A DNA stretch of 46,219 nucleotides, from positions 1 through 46,219 of the forward strand of contig CAJYXO010000237.1 in assembly GCA_913778765.1 (NCBI GenBank), read 5' to 3'. Positions 6,794-15,402 of this stretch are shown one piece after another; positions within the stretch are counted from its first letter, which is position 1, and every line of letters begins with the position of its first letter. The stretch comes from an uncultured Massilia sp. GTDB lineage: Bacteria > Pseudomonadota > Gammaproteobacteria > Burkholderiales > Burkholderiaceae_D. The notes beneath the pieces are model-generated. The model was given only the letters and a program-made list of their open reading frames with translations. It was not told the origin of the DNA and did no database searches. The translations under genes and the position numbers were made by a program.

Positions 6794-8242
6794 ATGGCCA
6801 TGCAACTAGACGAAACCATCAGCGTGGAAGATGCCGTGCAGGTGCTGGCCATGGTCGGCGACCTGAGCATGGGCCTGCCGCCGGATCACTCGGTCCGCAC
6901 GGCGCGCCTTGCCGCGCGCCTGGCCGAGGAAAACGGCGACGCCGCCGATGCCTGCACCAGCACGCGGCTGGTGGCGCTGCTGCGCTGGTCGGGCAGCACC
7001 GCGACGGCGGCCGGCTTTGCCCACCTGCTCGGCGACGACGTCCTCGGCCGCCACGCGATGGTCACGCGCACCCTGTCCGGCAATCCCAACCTGACCCTCC
7101 CCAACGTGCTGCCGCTGGCGGAAATGCAGTGTGAAGTCGCCGGCGACATCGCCGCCCTGCTGGGCCTGTCCAGCGACGTCGAGGAAGCCCTGCGCCACCT
7201 GTTCGGCAACCACCATCGCGCCGACATGCAGGATGCCCTGTTTGCGCCGAATATTCCACGCGCCGTGTTCTACGTGCGCCTGGCCGGCGACCTCGAGGTG
7301 CTGGCGCCCGCCCATGGCACGGATGGCGCCATGCAGCTGATCGGCGAGCGGGCAGGCACCAAGTATCCGGCCACGCTGGTCGAACGCCTGGCGCCGCATG
7401 CCAAGGCGTGGCTGGACGCGCTGGACGAGCCCTCCTGCGCCGCCGACTACGCCGGCCACGACCGCATGGTACCGCTGACCATCATCGCCGACGTGATCGA
7501 GCTGAAGCTGCCCTGGCTGGCCGGCTACTCGCGCCGGGTAGCGGAGCTGTCCCGGCGCAGCGCAGCGCCGGCGGGCCTGATCGCACTGGAAGAAAAGCCG
7601 CTGGTGCGCGCCGCCCTGCTGCACGGCATCGGGCGGGTGGCGGTGCCGAATGCGGTGTGGCAGAAGCCCTCCAGATTGGGCGACCTCGACTGGGATCAGG
7701 TACGAAAAGTGCCGTTCTGGACCGCGCGCGCCGGCGCCCAGGTGCCCGCCATCGCCCAGGATGCGACGCTCGCTTCCTTCGTCTACGAGCGCCTGGACGG
7801 CAGCGGTTATTTCCGCAAGGCGCGTCTCGATGCGATCGGGATGCAGGAACGGCTGCTGGCGGTGGCCGCCGCCTGGGTGGCGATGTGCTCGCCGCGGCCC
7901 TGGCGTCCGGCCCATGGCGAGGCGGCGGCCGGCACCCTGCTGGTCGCGCAGGCCGGCGCCGGACGCTTCGACCGCAAGGCGGTGTCGGCCGTGCTCGAGG
8001 CGGCGCGCACGATGGCGCCCAGGACGGGAAAAGCGCAGCCGGTGCGCGATCCGCTGCTGTCGGCGCGCGAGCTCGAAGTGCTGCGCCACATCAGCCTGGG
8101 AGAAACCAGCCGCGAGGCGGCGCGCGCCATGAAGATCAGTCCGGCCAGCGTGCGCACGCATGTCGATGCGATTTTCGAGAAGCTGCATGCCGGCTCGCGG
8201 CCGGCGGCGACGCTCAAGGCGCTGACACGCGGCCTGATCTGA
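6794..8242 (+). CDS. Degenerate HD-GYP domain protein with C-terminal LuxR-type HTH
   Basis: This 482-residue protein begins at ATG 6794 (a second ATG is at 6800). The C-terminal 60 residues, from LLSARELEVLRHISLG through SPASVRTHVDAIFEKLHAGS, are a LuxR/FixJ helix-turn-helix. The middle, about residues 250-400, has the layout of an HD-GYP phosphodiesterase with several metal ligands changed. The HDxGK motif reads HGIGR (about residue 277) and the HHE motif reads VYERLDGSGY (about 330). The N-terminal part carries a related helix, DHSVRTARLAARLAEE. Active HD-GYP proteins degrade cyclic di-GMP. Here the missing metal ligands suggest a sensor or binding domain that controls DNA binding. The gene ends directly against the convergent pth gene. 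Target genes are unknown. Confidence 0.75.
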   Translation: MAMQLDETISVEDAVQVLAMVGDLSMGLPPDHSVRTARLAARLAEENGDAADACTSTRLVALLRWSGSTATAAGFAHLLGDDVLGRHAMVTRTLSGNPNLTLPNVLPLAEMQCEVAGDIAALLGLSSDVEEALRHLFGNHHRADMQDALFAPNIPRAVFYVRLAGDLEVLAPAHGTDGAMQLIGERAGTKYPATLVERLAPHAKAWLDALDEPSCAADYAGHDRMVPLTIIADVIELKLPWLAGYSRRVAELSRRSAAPAGLIALEEKPLVRAALLHGIGRVAVPNAVWQKPSRLGDLDWDQVRKVPFWTARAGAQVPAIAQDATLASFVYERLDGSGYFRKARLDAIGMQERLLAVAAAWVAMCSPRPWRPAHGEAAAGTLLVAQAGAGRFDRKAVSAVLEAARTMAPRTGKAQPVRDPLLSARELEVLRHISLGETSREAARAMKISPASVRTHVDAIFEKLHAGSRPAATLKALTRGLI

Positions 8243-8827
8243 TCAATCGGTATGCAGCTGCGTGGTCGCCTGCGCCATCTTCCCTTCGCACACCATCGGA
8301 ATGATGCGCAGCGCCTTGTCGATCGCTTCCTCGATCAGGCTCTGCTCTTCGCGGCGCGGGCGGTGCAGGACGAAGTCGGCGACGGCTTGCTGCAGGTTGA
8401 GGGTGCGCGGGTGGCCGATGCCGAGGCGCAGGCGCCAGTAATCCTGGGTGCCGAGGGCCGCGGTGATGTCCTTGAGGCCATTGTGGCCGCCCGATGAGCC
8501 GCCGCGCTTGAGCTTGGCGGCGCCCGGCGGCAGGTCGAGTTCGTCGTGGACGACCAGGATTTCCTCCGGCGCGATCTTGAAGAAGCGCGCCAACCCGCCC
8601 ACCGACTGGCCGGAGCGGTTCATGAAGGTCAGCGGTTCCAGCAGCCAGACGTCCTTGCCCGAGATCGATGTTTTGGCGGCCATGGCGTTGAAACGCGATT
8701 CGCGCTGCAAATGGCAGCCGGGCAGCGTGTTGGCAAGGTTATCGACCAGCCAGAAGCCGGCGTTGTGGCGGGTTTGTTCGTATTCCGGGCCAGGGTTGCC
8801 GAGGCCGACGATCAGGCGGATGTGCAT
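8243..8827 (-). CDS. pth: Peptidyl-tRNA hydrolase
   Basis: Pth releases tRNA from prematurely dropped peptidyl-tRNA. The 194-residue product starts at [20 protein letters not shown]; seven further in-frame residues upstream are not family-like. The active-site residues are present: Asn11 in GLGNPG, the catalytic His21 in TRHNAGF, the asparagine of FMNRSGQSV, the aspartate of [11 protein letters not shown], and the asparagine of GGHNGLKDI. It follows rplY on the same strand, the usual order rplY-pth-ychF. In this genome several unrelated genes separate pth from the ychF remnant. Confidence 0.97.
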   Translation of the reverse strand: MHIRLIVGLGNPGPEYEQTRHNAGFWLVDNLANTLPGCHLQRESRFNAMAAKTSISGKDVWLLEPLTFMNRSGQSVGGLARFFKIAPEEILVVHDELDLPPGAAKLKRGGSSGGHNGLKDITAALGTQDYWRLRLGIGHPRTLNLQQAVADFVLHRPRREEQSLIEEAIDKALRIIPMVCEGKMAQATTQLHTD

Positions 8828-8903
8828 AAACGGGTGAATGAGCGTCAATCGAATCGTAAAGCTCGATTATCGCGGAAAACCGCGCTGATCCGAGCAAGAA
8901 ACA

Positions 8904-8937
8904 AAAAACCCGCCGGACCGGAGTCGGGCGGGTTTTT
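8904..8937 (-). terminator. Rho-independent terminator between rplY and pth
   Basis: AAAAACCCGCC at 8904-8914 pairs perfectly with GGCGGGTTTTT at 8927-8937 around a 12-base loop. The stem is GC-rich with a T-run on either strand, so it could work in both directions. It lies after rplY in the direction of transcription and should limit read-through into pth. Confidence 0.85.
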
Positions 8938-8975
8938 CATGAAACCGCCCGGACATGGGCGGTTGCAAAGTCCGA

Positions 8976-9563
8976 TTACTCGGCAGCGGCTTCAGCCGAA
9001 GCAACACCGCGCGGGATCGACGAGGTGGCGACGGTCTGGTCCTTGCCGTGGGCAACCACGGTCACGCCTTCCGGCAGGCTCAGGTCGGACACGTGGACCG
9101 ACTGGCCGGCTTCCAGCTTGCTCAGGTCGACGGTGATGAATTCCGGCAGCTTGCCCGGCAGGCAGGTCACGTCCAGCTCGTTCAGCACGTGCGAGATGAC
9201 GGCGCTGTTCAGCTTGACGGCCGGCGAGATGTCGGCGTTGACGAAGTGCAGGGCGACCTTGGTGTGGATCGGCTGCGATGCGTCGATGCGCTGGAAGTCC
9301 ACGTGCAGGACCAGTTGCTTGTATGCGTGCATCTGGAAGTCGCGCAGCAGGACTTGCTGGGCCTTGCCGTCCAGTTCCAGATCCAGCACGGAACCGTGGA
9401 ATGCTTCTTTCTTGAGCGCGTGGAACAACGCGTTGCCGTCGACGGCGATCAGTTCCGGGGCAGCGGCGCCACCGTAGATGATGCCAGGGGTCTGGCCAGC
9501 GTTGCGCAGGCGGCGGCTCGCTCCGGTACCTTGCTGTTCGCGTTTGAATGCGACTACTTTCAT
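8976..9563 (-). CDS. rplY: 50S ribosomal protein L25/general stress protein Ctc
   Basis: This is the long (Ctc/TL5) form of L25: an N-terminal 5S-rRNA-binding domain and a C-terminal beta domain, 195 residues. The start [20 protein letters not shown] and the stretch [10 protein letters not shown] are typical, as is the tail with an alanine/glutamate-rich end. The ATG at 9563 has GGAG six bases upstream. The gene follows prs and precedes a terminator and pth. The 226 bases between prs and rplY contain a palindromic repeat element. Confidence 0.96.
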   Translation of the reverse strand: MKVVAFKREQQGTGASRRLRNAGQTPGIIYGGAAAPELIAVDGNALFHALKKEAFHGSVLDLELDGKAQQVLLRDFQMHAYKQLVLHVDFQRIDASQPIHTKVALHFVNADISPAVKLNSAVISHVLNELDVTCLPGKLPEFITVDLSKLEAGQSVHVSDLSLPEGVTVVAHGKDQTVATSSIPRGVASAEAAAE

Positions 9564-9691
9564 GTGAAACTCCAAAAATAAAATGGGCTCGACTGCCGGC
9601 TGTGCCGGCCCGGCGCCCGGGTAATGAATGCCCCCGCGACCAGGGGCATCCGTGAAATGAGCGCAGACGGCGCACTCAAGAAAACCGATAA

Positions 9692-9779
9692 CGTCGTTCC
9701 CGCGGAGGCGGGCACCCAAGTTTGCAAGCGCTGACGAAACGCATGCAGAACCTGGGTTCCCGCCTGCGCGGGAACGACG
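9692..9779. repeat. REP-like palindromic element, copy 1
   Basis: Two 29-base arms, 9692-9720 and 9751-9779, are inverted repeats matching at 26 of 29 positions, around a 30-base centre. Each arm begins CGTCGTTCCCGCG and contains its own smaller palindrome of the CCCGC-AGGCGGG type. A second copy with matching arms and a related centre lies at 31367-31453. It sits just after the prs stop, where it could also act as a terminator or RNA-stability element. Confidence 0.85.
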
Positions 9780-9789
9780 GTGAATCTTG

Positions 9790-10740
9790 TTAGTCGACGA
9801 ACAGCGAAATAACCGAATCGCCCTTCACGATACGCTTGAAGGTCTCGGCCAGCAGCGGTGCGCAGGTCAGCTGGCGGATCTTGCCGCAAGCCTGGCCGGC
9901 CGGGCTCAGCGGGATCGTGTCGGTGACGACCAGTTCGTCCAGCGGCGAGTTCGAGATGCGCTCGATGGCCGGGCCGGACAGGACCGGGTGCGTGCAGTAA
10001 GCAACGACTTTCTTCGCGCCACGTTCTTTCAGGACTTCGGCGGCCTTGGTCAGGGTGCCCGCGGTGTCGACCATGTCGTCCATGATCACGCAGTTGCGGC
10101 CTTCGACTTCACCGATGATGTTCATGACTTCCGACACGTTCGCCTTCGGGCGGCGCTTGTCGATGATCGCCAGGTCGCAGCCGAGGCGCTTGGCCAGCGC
10201 ACGGGCGCGCACCACGCCGCCGACGTCCGGCGACACGACCAGCAGGTCGTCGTAGTTGCGCTTCTGCAAGTCGCCCAGCAGGAGCGGCGATGCGTAGATG
10301 TTGTCGACCGGGATGTCGAAGAAGCCCTGGATCTGGTCCGCGTGCAGGTCCATGATCAGGACGCGCTCGACGCCGGCTTCTTCCAGCATGTTGGCGACCA
10401 CCTTGGCCGAGATCGCGACACGCGCCGAACGCGGACGGCGGTCCTGGCGGGCATAGCCGAAGTAAGGAATCGCCGCGGTGATGCGGCCCGCCGATGCGCG
10501 CTTGAGAGCGTCGACCATCAGCATGATTTCCATGAGGCTGTCGTTGGTGGGAGCGCAGGTCGATTGCAGAACGAAGACGTCCTTGCCACGAACGTTCTCG
10601 TTAATTTCGACCATCACTTCGCCGTCGGAGAACTTCGAGACCACGGCCTTACCGAGAGGAATGCCGAGGCTTTTTGCGACCCCTTCTGCTAGCGCCGGAT
10701 TGGCATTGCCGGTAAAAACCATCAGGTTTTCGTAAGCCAT
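9790..10740 (-). CDS. prs: Ribose-phosphate pyrophosphokinase (PRPP synthetase)
   Basis: Prs makes 5-phosphoribosyl-1-diphosphate from ribose 5-phosphate and ATP, feeding nucleotide, histidine and tryptophan synthesis. The 316-residue length is standard for class I enzymes. Visible motifs are the start [20 protein letters not shown], the ATP-binding [16 protein letters not shown], the metal-binding [11 protein letters not shown] and the PRPP loop [16 protein letters not shown]. The ATG at 10740 lies 154 bases beyond the tRNA-Gln gene on the same strand. A weak hairpin with a T-run separates them. Confidence 0.98.
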   Translation of the reverse strand: MAYENLMVFTGNANPALAEGVAKSLGIPLGKAVVSKFSDGEVMVEINENVRGKDVFVLQSTCAPTNDSLMEIMLMVDALKRASAGRITAAIPYFGYARQDRRPRSARVAISAKVVANMLEEAGVERVLIMDLHADQIQGFFDIPVDNIYASPLLLGDLQKRNYDDLLVVSPDVGGVVRARALAKRLGCDLAIIDKRRPKANVSEVMNIIGEVEGRNCVIMDDMVDTAGTLTKAAEVLKERGAKKVVAYCTHPVLSGPAIERISNSPLDELVVTDTIPLSPAGQACGKIRQLTCAPLLAETFKRIVKGDSVISLFVD

Positions 10741-10810
10741 GGGGAGTCCCAGAAGAGTAATTGAAAAATCTGAAAAGCCGTTAATGCAAGAAGATTAACG
10801 TTTGAAGTAC

Positions 10811-10840
10811 AAAAAAAATGGGCCGCTCTAGGCGGCTCCA
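10811..10840 (-). terminator. Possible terminator after tRNA-Gln
   Basis: On the minus strand GCCGC (10836-10832) and GCGGC (10826-10822) form a short stem with a five-base loop, followed by T8 (10818-10811). The stem is only five perfect pairs, so termination may be partial. It lies between tRNA-Gln and prs. Confidence 0.5.
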
Positions 10841-10893
10841 CTTCGATTGCCTGCTGGAGCACTAGTCATCAACAGGTCAGGCAATAAAAACTT

Positions 10894-10970
10894 TGGCAGG
10901 GGAACAAGGATTCGAACCTTGGTATGCCGGAATCAAAATCCGGTGCCTTAACCAGCTTGGCGATTCCCCT
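10894..10970 (-). tRNA. tRNA-Gln (anticodon TTG)
   Basis: The minus strand folds as a tRNA. The acceptor stem is AGGGGAA with TTCCCCT, the D arm contains AGCTGGTTAAGGC, and the T arm contains GGTTCGAATCC. The anticodon stem is CCGGA/TCCGG with loop TTTTGAT, giving anticodon TTG for glutamine. The discriminator base is G and the 3' CCA is encoded. The tRNA lies between ispE and prs, a position conserved in many betaproteobacteria. Confidence 0.97.
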
Positions 10971-11036
10971 ACACGAACTTGCTGCTTGCCGCCGCTTCAA
11001 CTATATCGCCGCTGCGTCGACAGGCAAAATTTTATT

Positions 11037-11936
11037 CTACAACTCGTTGATTTGCAAGAGCGATTTCATCGGATGTTTCGTTAGCGACCTTGCTTTCCAC
11101 GCTTTCCACTTTGCCGGTACGTGCTGTACGACCTGCTCTGCTTCTTGCTCTGTGGAAAACGCGCTGAACACGCACGCTCCGGAACCAGTCATCCTGGTCG
11201 CCCCGTGATTTCCCAACCATGCGACCGCCTCTGCTACCGGCGGGAACAGGCGGGCTGCCACGTCCTGCAAATCATTTTTCCCGAACCCCACAGAATCTTG
11301 CGATTCAGTGTTGCGCCCTAGGAAGTCCGCTACTGTAACGGGTTCCGTGTTTCTTGTCAAATCGGGCGCCGTAAAAATCGCTGCGGTCGGCACCGACACG
11401 CCCGGCTCGATCACCACATACCAGCAGTCCGGCCCCGGCACGGCCTGCAGGTCCTCCCCGACGCCTTCGGCAAAAGCGGTCTCGCCGAACAGGAAGAAGG
11501 GAATGTCGGCGCCCAGCGGCAGGCCCAGCGCCATCAGTTCGGCCGTGCTCAAGCCAGCCTGCCACAGGTGGTTGGCGGCCATCAGCGCGGTGGCGGCATC
11601 GGACGAACCACCGCCCAGCCCGCCGCCCATCGGCAGGCGCTTGTCGATGCGCACGCCGATGCCGGGCGGCAGCCTGCCATGGCGGCGCTGGTACTCGCCT
11701 TGCAGCGCCCGCAGGGCGCGCATGATCAGGTCCTGCTCGGCAGGCACGCCGGACACCTCGTTGATGCGCACGATGTCATGATCGTCGCGCAGGTCAAAGT
11801 CGAGGGTGTCGCCATGGTCGATCAGCTGGAACACCGATTGCAGCAGGTGGTAGCCGTCCGGGCGGCGGCCGGTGACGTGCAGGAACAGGTTCAGCTTGGC
11901 GGGCGCCGGGCAGCCGTGCAGCGAAGTCAGGGCCAT
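11037..11936 (-). CDS. ispE: 4-(cytidine 5'-diphospho)-2-C-methyl-D-erythritol kinase
   Basis: IspE phosphorylates CDP-methylerythritol in the MEP isoprenoid pathway. The 299-residue product has the GHMP-kinase marks: PAKLNLFLHVTGRRPDGYH near the N-terminus with the substrate-site lysine (K14), the glycine-rich ATP loop PMGGGLGGGSSDAATAL at about 102-118, and LGADIPFFL with the catalytic aspartate. The C-terminal TRMTGSGACVFSAF is the third GHMP motif. The ATG at 11936 lies one base after the lolB stop, so the two genes are coupled. A longer in-frame upstream extension overlaps lolB and is rejected. Confidence 0.97.
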   Translation of the reverse strand: MALTSLHGCPAPAKLNLFLHVTGRRPDGYHLLQSVFQLIDHGDTLDFDLRDDHDIVRINEVSGVPAEQDLIMRALRALQGEYQRRHGRLPPGIGVRIDKRLPMGGGLGGGSSDAATALMAANHLWQAGLSTAELMALGLPLGADIPFFLFGETAFAEGVGEDLQAVPGPDCWYVVIEPGVSVPTAAIFTAPDLTRNTEPVTVADFLGRNTESQDSVGFGKNDLQDVAARLFPPVAEAVAWLGNHGATRMTGSGACVFSAFSTEQEAEQVVQHVPAKWKAWKARSLTKHPMKSLLQINEL

Positions 11937-11937
11937 C

Positions 11938-12534
11938 TCAGCCTTCCGGGAGGATCGAGATATTGATCGACAATGCGCCGCGCTCGGCCTGGATGCGCTT
12001 CGGCATCGGCGCCCCGCCCGGCCCCGGCTTGTCCTGCCATTCGGCAAAGCGCAGCTGCCAGCCGTCGCGCGTGGCCACGTTGTTGTTGGCCGGCGACGCG
12101 GCGAAGCGCTTGCCTTGCGCATCGGTGGCATAGCCCTGCAGCCAGTCGCGCAGGCCGCTCACCGGCAGCGACCAGCCCAGCGCCTCGCGGGTCAAGGTGT
12201 CGATGTCTTTCGCCGTACGCGGCTCGCGCTTGGGCTGGGTCAGCGTGGCGGCCTCCGGGGTGACGCTGATTTCGGCCATGGTCTGGCCGAAGGGGTCGAA
12301 CATCGAGACGTCGACGCGGCCGGGGTGCTGCGACCAGCTGTAGCGGCCGGTCAACCGCTCCGGCAGGCCGTCGTCTTTCTGGTAGCTGACGCCGATCGTG
12401 CCGTTCAGTTCGATGGTGTCGCGGTAGGCGGCGACCGGGGCGGTCGAGAGATTGGTGGTGGTGGCGCAGCCGCTGAGCGCCAAGGCGACGGTGGCGGCGC
12501 TCAACAGCTGGCGGGAAAGTCGGGTGATTGGCAT
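11938..12534 (-). CDS. lolB: Outer-membrane lipoprotein insertion protein LolB
   Basis: LolB receives lipoproteins from LolA and inserts them into the outer membrane. The 198-residue protein has a lipoprotein signal ending in the lipobox LSGC at about residues 20-23. Sequence such as LNGTIGVSYQ, RYSWSQHPGRVDVSMFDPFG and AEISVTPEAATLT follows the LolB beta-barrel pattern. Position directly before ispE and after a TPR lipoprotein gene is the standard betaproteobacterial arrangement and supports the name. Confidence 0.93.
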   Translation of the reverse strand: MPITRLSRQLLSAATVALALSGCATTTNLSTAPVAAYRDTIELNGTIGVSYQKDDGLPERLTGRYSWSQHPGRVDVSMFDPFGQTMAEISVTPEAATLTQPKREPRTAKDIDTLTREALGWSLPVSGLRDWLQGYATDAQGKRFAASPANNNVATRDGWQLRFAEWQDKPGPGGAPMPKRIQAERGALSINISILPEG

Positions 12535-12573
12535 CGGTAAGAAAACTTGGCCCCCCGCCTTCGCGGGGGTGAC

Positions 12574-12619
12574 GTTGTTGAAAGCGCGGGGGTGGCGTTG
12601 TTGAAAGCGCGGGGGCGAC
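12574..12619. repeat. Two tandem 23-base repeats
   Basis: GTTGTTGAAAGCGCGGGGGT starts at 12574 and again at 12597 with small changes at the end of the unit. A hairpin-forming CCCCCGCCTTCGCGGGGG precedes it at about 12552-12569 and resembles half of the palindromic elements elsewhere in the window. The whole lies in the 126-base gap between the TPR lipoprotein gene and lolB. Confidence 0.7.
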
Positions 12620-12660
12620 GATCGATTATTTCAAAATTGTTGACTTGGTGAAATTTTATT

Positions 12661-14466
12661 TCACAACGAAGCCCGCAGCCTGACCAGCGTACTCTTGAGC
12701 GCATCGTTCTTCGGATCCTTGGCCTGCGCCTCGCGCCACAGCTTGCGTGCATCGTCGCGCTGGCCCTTCTTCCACAGGACTTCGCCTAGATGCACGGCGA
12801 TCTCCGGGTCGTTGCGCAACTGGTAGGCCTTGCGCAGCTGGGCTTCGGCGGCGTCCAACTTGCCCATGCGATATTGCACCCAGCCCATGCTGTCCATGAT
12901 GAAGGGATCGTTCGGCGCCATCTTCTGGGCCTTGTCGATCAATTGATAGGCTTCCTTCAGGCGCACGTTGCGGTCGGCCAGCGAATAGCCGAGGGCGTTG
13001 TAGGCGTGCTGGTTGTCGGGCGCCTTGGCGATCACCTGGCGCAGCGATTTTTCCATCACCTCGGTCTTGCCCATCTTCTCGGCCATCAACGCGAAGTCGT
13101 AGAGGAAATCGGTGTTGTCCGGGAAACGCTTCAGGCCCTGCTCCATCAGGCGGAAGGCTTCCTGGTTCTTGCCGGCGTCGCGCAGCAGCTGCGCTTCGAC
13201 CAGCACGACCTGGGCCTGGCTGGCCGGGTCTTCGGGTTTCAGGGTGCCCAGCAGCTTGCGCGCGCCGGCCAGGTCGCCCTGCTTGGCGGTCAGCTGGGCG
13301 CGGCGCAGGTCGGCGCCGAACTGGATCTTCGGATCGCTGGTGTCGAGACGGTCGAGCCAGCCGATCGCGGCCGGGATGTCGCCGCGTTCCTCGGCCAGCT
13401 GGGACAGGATCAGCACCGCCTTCGACGGATCGCGCTCCTCGTCCGGGGCCTTGTCCATCACGTCGACGAAGCGCGTGAAATAGCCTTCGGCGGCCTTGTT
13501 GTCGTTGGCCTGCATCGCCAGGATGCCGAGCGCGTACAGCGTGCCCGGATTGTCCGGCTGGGCTTTATCGAGGACCAGGAATTCGCGGCGCGCGGCATCG
13601 TACTGCTTGGCGTTGACCAGCATGCGGGCATAGGCCATGCGCACTTCGCGCGCGTCCGGATGGGCTGCCAGGAAGTCGGACAGCACCTTGGCCGACTGCG
13701 CCTCCCCTTCGGTCACCTGGGCCAGGGTCAGGACGGCGATCTCGGAATCGGGCTTGATCTGCAGCGCCGTACGGGCTTCGCGCAGGGCGCCGGCCTTGTC
13801 GCCGCGCGACAGGGCGGTCTGGGCCAGCACCACGTGGGTTTCCATCATGTTGCCGTAGGGCGCGACGAGGCGCTCGAGCATCGCGACGGCCGCTTCCTTG
13901 TCCCTGGCGCGCATGACGAGCTGCTGCATCTGGAACATCACCAGCGGGCGCGTCGCCGGGGTGGCTTCGGCCAGGCGCTGTTTCAACGCATTTTCTGCTT
14001 CGAGGAGGTTGTCGGACAGGACCACCAGCCCCAGATAGTACTGGTTGGCCTCGTCGGAGTTCGGCGCGTACTGGCGCCACAGCTTGACCGCGGCGAGGGC
14101 GTCGTCGGATTGCTTGGCGGCCAGCGCCATCTCGGCGGCGCGCTTGGCCAGGCGCGGATCTTTCGTCTGCTGGGCCAGGCTCATCAGCGTCAGGTAGGGA
14201 CCTTGCCAGTCGCCCTTCTTGAAGGCCAGCTCGGCGTTCATGAGCTGGGTCATCATCTGGGGCGTCATCGCCACCTTCGGCAGCTGGTCCTCCGCCTGCT
14301 TGTCGTCCGGGGCGGCTTCGCCGGCGGCGGCGCGCCGTTGTGCTTCGGCGGCAGCCATCGGGCGGTCCGCGTTTTCCGAAGTTTGTCCACCCTGCTGCTG
14401 TCGGGGCGCCACAGCACATGCAGATAACAAGGCCGAGAGGGTTACAATGACGAAAGTGTTTTTCAA
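12661..14466 (-). CDS. Tetratricopeptide-repeat lipoprotein
   Basis: This 601-residue protein begins with a lipoprotein signal, [20 protein letters not shown], whose lipobox is LSAC (Cys17). A low-complexity linker rich in Gln, Ala and Glu follows to about residue 60. Then come many TPR-like helical hairpins through the rest of the protein. The clearest are near the C-terminus: [40 protein letters not shown] and [20 protein letters not shown]. It is likely an outer-membrane-anchored periplasmic scaffold. The place upstream of lolB-ispE is conserved in Burkholderiales, which hints at a role linked to lipoprotein or envelope assembly, but no function can be assigned. It diverges from mutM across 81 bases. 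Confidence 0.88.
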   Translation of the reverse strand: MKNTFVIVTLSALLSACAVAPRQQQGGQTSENADRPMAAAEAQRRAAAGEAAPDDKQAEDQLPKVAMTPQMMTQLMNAELAFKKGDWQGPYLTLMSLAQQTKDPRLAKRAAEMALAAKQSDDALAAVKLWRQYAPNSDEANQYYLGLVVLSDNLLEAENALKQRLAEATPATRPLVMFQMQQLVMRARDKEAAVAMLERLVAPYGNMMETHVVLAQTALSRGDKAGALREARTALQIKPDSEIAVLTLAQVTEGEAQSAKVLSDFLAAHPDAREVRMAYARMLVNAKQYDAARREFLVLDKAQPDNPGTLYALGILAMQANDNKAAEGYFTRFVDVMDKAPDEERDPSKAVLILSQLAEERGDIPAAIGWLDRLDTSDPKIQFGADLRRAQLTAKQGDLAGARKLLGTLKPEDPASQAQVVLVEAQLLRDAGKNQEAFRLMEQGLKRFPDNTDFLYDFALMAEKMGKTEVMEKSLRQVIAKAPDNQHAYNALGYSLADRNVRLKEAYQLIDKAQKMAPNDPFIMDSMGWVQYRMGKLDAAEAQLRKAYQLRNDPEIAVHLGEVLWKKGQRDDARKLWREAQAKDPKNDALKSTLVRLRASL

Positions 14467-14547
14467 GGTCGGTCCCGCGTTGACAAGATGGCCCGATTCT
14501 ACGCTGAACGCCTCGCGCGCGTGCGCCGTTGCAACACGAATTTACAT

Positions 14548-15381
14548 ATGCCTGAACTCCCGGAAGTAGAAGTCACCCGGCGCGGCGTCGCTCCGCACCT
14601 GGAAGGCCGCGTCGTCGAACAAGTCGTGCTGCGGCGCGAAGGCCTGCGCTGGCCGTTCCCGCCCAACCTGCACGCGCTGCTGGCGGGGCGCGAGATCCTG
14701 TCGACCAGCCGCCGCGGCAAGTACCTGCTGATTCACTTCGCGCACGGCACGCTGATCGTCCACCTCGGCATGTCCGGCCACCTGCGGGTGCTGCCGGAAG
14801 GCGTCGAACTGAAAAAGCACGACCACTTCGACCTGATCGTCCGCGGTCCCGAAGGCCGGCGCGTGCTGCGCCTGCATGATCCGCGCCGCTTCGGCGCCGT
14901 GCTCTGGCATGGCAACGACGACGGTGAGCTCGAACAGCACGTGCTGCTGCGCGGCCTCGGCGTCGAACCGCTCGAAGACGGCTTTTCGGGCGCCCTGCTG
15001 CACCGCGAAACCCGCAAGCGCAATGCGCCGATCAAACAGGTGCTGCTGGCCGGCGACATCGTGGTCGGGGTCGGCAACATCTACGCCTGCGAAAGCCTGT
15101 TCCGCGCCGGCATCAACCCGAAGACGGCGGCTTCGCGTATCAGCCGCGCCCGCTATGACAAGCTGGCCGAGGCCATCCGCGAGATCCTTGCCGCGGCGAT
15201 CGTGCAAGGCGGCAGTACCTTGCGTGACTTTATTGCAGTAAATGGTCAATCTGGATATTTCCAGCAGACATATTTCGTCTATGATCGTGCAGGAGTGCCT
15301 TGCAGAAACTGTGGCGCGCCGGTGCGCCAGATCGTGCAGGGCCAGCGGTCGACGTTTTACTGCGCGACGTGCCAGAAATAA
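14548..15381 (+). CDS. mutM: Formamidopyrimidine-DNA glycosylase (Fpg)
   Basis: MutM removes 8-oxoguanine and ring-opened purines and nicks the abasic site. The start [20 protein letters not shown] provides the N-terminal proline and Glu2 catalytic pair. SRRGKYLL carries the conserved lysine near residue 57. The helix-two-turn-helix includes [16 protein letters not shown]. The C-terminal zinc finger is C-x2-C-x16-C-x2-C (CRNC ... CATC). It has 277 residues; twenty further in-frame residues upstream are rejected because Pro2 must be N-terminal. mutY lies two genes downstream on the same strand, so the two 8-oxoG repair enzymes are linked. Confidence 0.97.
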   Translation: MPELPEVEVTRRGVAPHLEGRVVEQVVLRREGLRWPFPPNLHALLAGREILSTSRRGKYLLIHFAHGTLIVHLGMSGHLRVLPEGVELKKHDHFDLIVRGPEGRRVLRLHDPRRFGAVLWHGNDDGELEQHVLLRGLGVEPLEDGFSGALLHRETRKRNAPIKQVLLAGDIVVGVGNIYACESLFRAGINPKTAASRISRARYDKLAEAIREILAAAIVQGGSTLRDFIAVNGQSGYFQQTYFVYDRAGVPCRNCGAPVRQIVQGQRSTFYCATCQK

Positions 15382-15402
15382 GTGCAAAAGAGGCAGCACA
15401 AC

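Noticed and set aside
9692..9779. CRISPR-like repeats from the paired GC-rich arms
   Set aside because: There are only two arms, in inverted orientation, with no spacer series and no cas genes.
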